Below are positions 63,647 to 64,000 of a DNA stretch of 64,000 nucleotides, piece by piece. Positions within the stretch are counted from its first letter, which is position 1, and each line of letters begins with the position of its first letter. The DNA comes from Macrococcoides goetzii. Its GTDB lineage: Bacteria > Bacillota > Bacilli > Staphylococcales > Staphylococcaceae. The notes beneath the pieces are model-generated. The model did not search any database. It saw only the letters and a list, made by a program, of their open reading frames with translations, and was not told where the DNA came from. Location of the stretch: contig NZ_MJBI02000002.1 of NCBI RefSeq assembly GCF_002742385.2, forward strand, positions 395,953-459,952, read 5' to 3'. Made by a program: the position numbers and the translations under genes.

Positions 63647-64000
63647 TTGACGAAAGTAATCCATCTTGATAAGATATAAAAGTCGCTGAAAACAAGCGAT
63701 GCAAAGCTTTAAGACATCGAAATTAACAAAGTGAAAAAGTGTAAAACTTGCACTTGAAACTATGTTCATAACGATGTAATATAATAAAGCAAGAAAGATT
63801 ACTGCTTGAAACGAAACAAACATTCAAGTGTAAAACTTCTTAAAAATGAGTGTTGCAAAGAGTTGGGAGTTATGGTAACATTAATTCTTGTAACGCGAAA
63901 AAATGAACATTGAAAACTGAATGACAATATGTCAACGTTAATTCCAATAATTTGAGTGAACTTAGTTCACTCCCAAGAGTGATTGCCATAAGCAATCAAA
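63647..64000 (+). promoter_or_regulatory. rRNA operon promoter and leader (16S gene beyond window)
   Basis: -35 TTGACG (63647-63652), 17-bp spacer, -10 TAAGAT (63670-63675). A possible second promoter has TTGAAA (63754-63759) and TAATAT (63777-63782), also 17 bp. The following non-coding leader ends in ATTGAAAACTGAATGACAAT and GTCAACGTTAATTCC, the style of staphylococcal rrn leaders just before 16S. This explains the gene-free 457-bp end of the window. Confidence 0.72.

Overview
The window is AT-rich, densely coded Firmicute chromosome. The gene content fits the Staphylococcaceae and most resembles Macrococcus or a close relative. This is inferred from family resemblance: thioredoxin-type ArsC, an IsdG-like haem monooxygenase, a 480-residue scrA-type sucrose permease, salA-kbaA, a staphylococcal-style rRNA leader, and no sporulation genes. 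No phage, insertion sequence, CRISPR array, tRNA or complete rRNA gene was seen.

Layout. 1-9.2 kb: the 3' two-thirds of pyruvate phosphate dikinase (cut by the window edge) and its regulatory kinase/phosphorylase, an amino-acid permease, a nitronate monooxygenase-like enzyme, a beta-propeller lipoprotein, a VOC protein, CorA and an unknown gene. 9.2-10.8 kb: three near-identical cold-shock genes, each with its own promoter, long hairpin leader and terminator. 10.8-18.6 kb: small transporters and regulators, an M20 deacylase, and a tightly packed minus-strand group of small stress or unknown proteins. 18.9-22.2 kb: an ABC exporter co-transcribed with a two-component system. 22.2-26.6 kb: a complete arsRDABC arsenic operon with paired operators and a small helix-hairpin-helix gene at its end. 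26.7-28.3 kb: a sucrose PTS permease with a cre site and an operator palindrome. 28.3-33.3 kb: NAD synthesis, with nifS-niaR diverging from nadB-nadC-nadA. 33.4-44.9 kb: mixed housekeeping and transport genes, including a chromate transporter, a 3-methyladenine glycosylase lacking the family's zinc ligands, a TPR protein preceded by an overlapping 33-codon peptide gene, a YjiH protein and an SDR/IsdG-like group. 45-56.5 kb: efflux carriers, lipoprotein-alkD, a UDP-sugar pyrophosphorylase, an HlyD-like adaptor, a zinc peptidase, an amidohydrolase and galE. 56.7-64 kb: a MarR-ring-cleaving dioxygenase unit, cytoplasmic alpha-amylase, salA-kbaA, a drug exporter, and finally the promoter and leader of an rRNA operon whose 16S gene lies beyond the window.

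The most unusual DNA is non-coding or very small: two intergenic tandem arrays (units of 61 and 62 bp built around short palindromes, at 18659 and 45041), the triplicated cold-shock leaders with a perfect 19-bp inverted repeat in one copy, and the amphipathic peptide gene overlapping the TPR gene. Start codons were moved from the longest reading frame to the one with a properly spaced ribosome-binding site where the sequence favoured it. All functional names rest on reading motifs by eye, without database searches.
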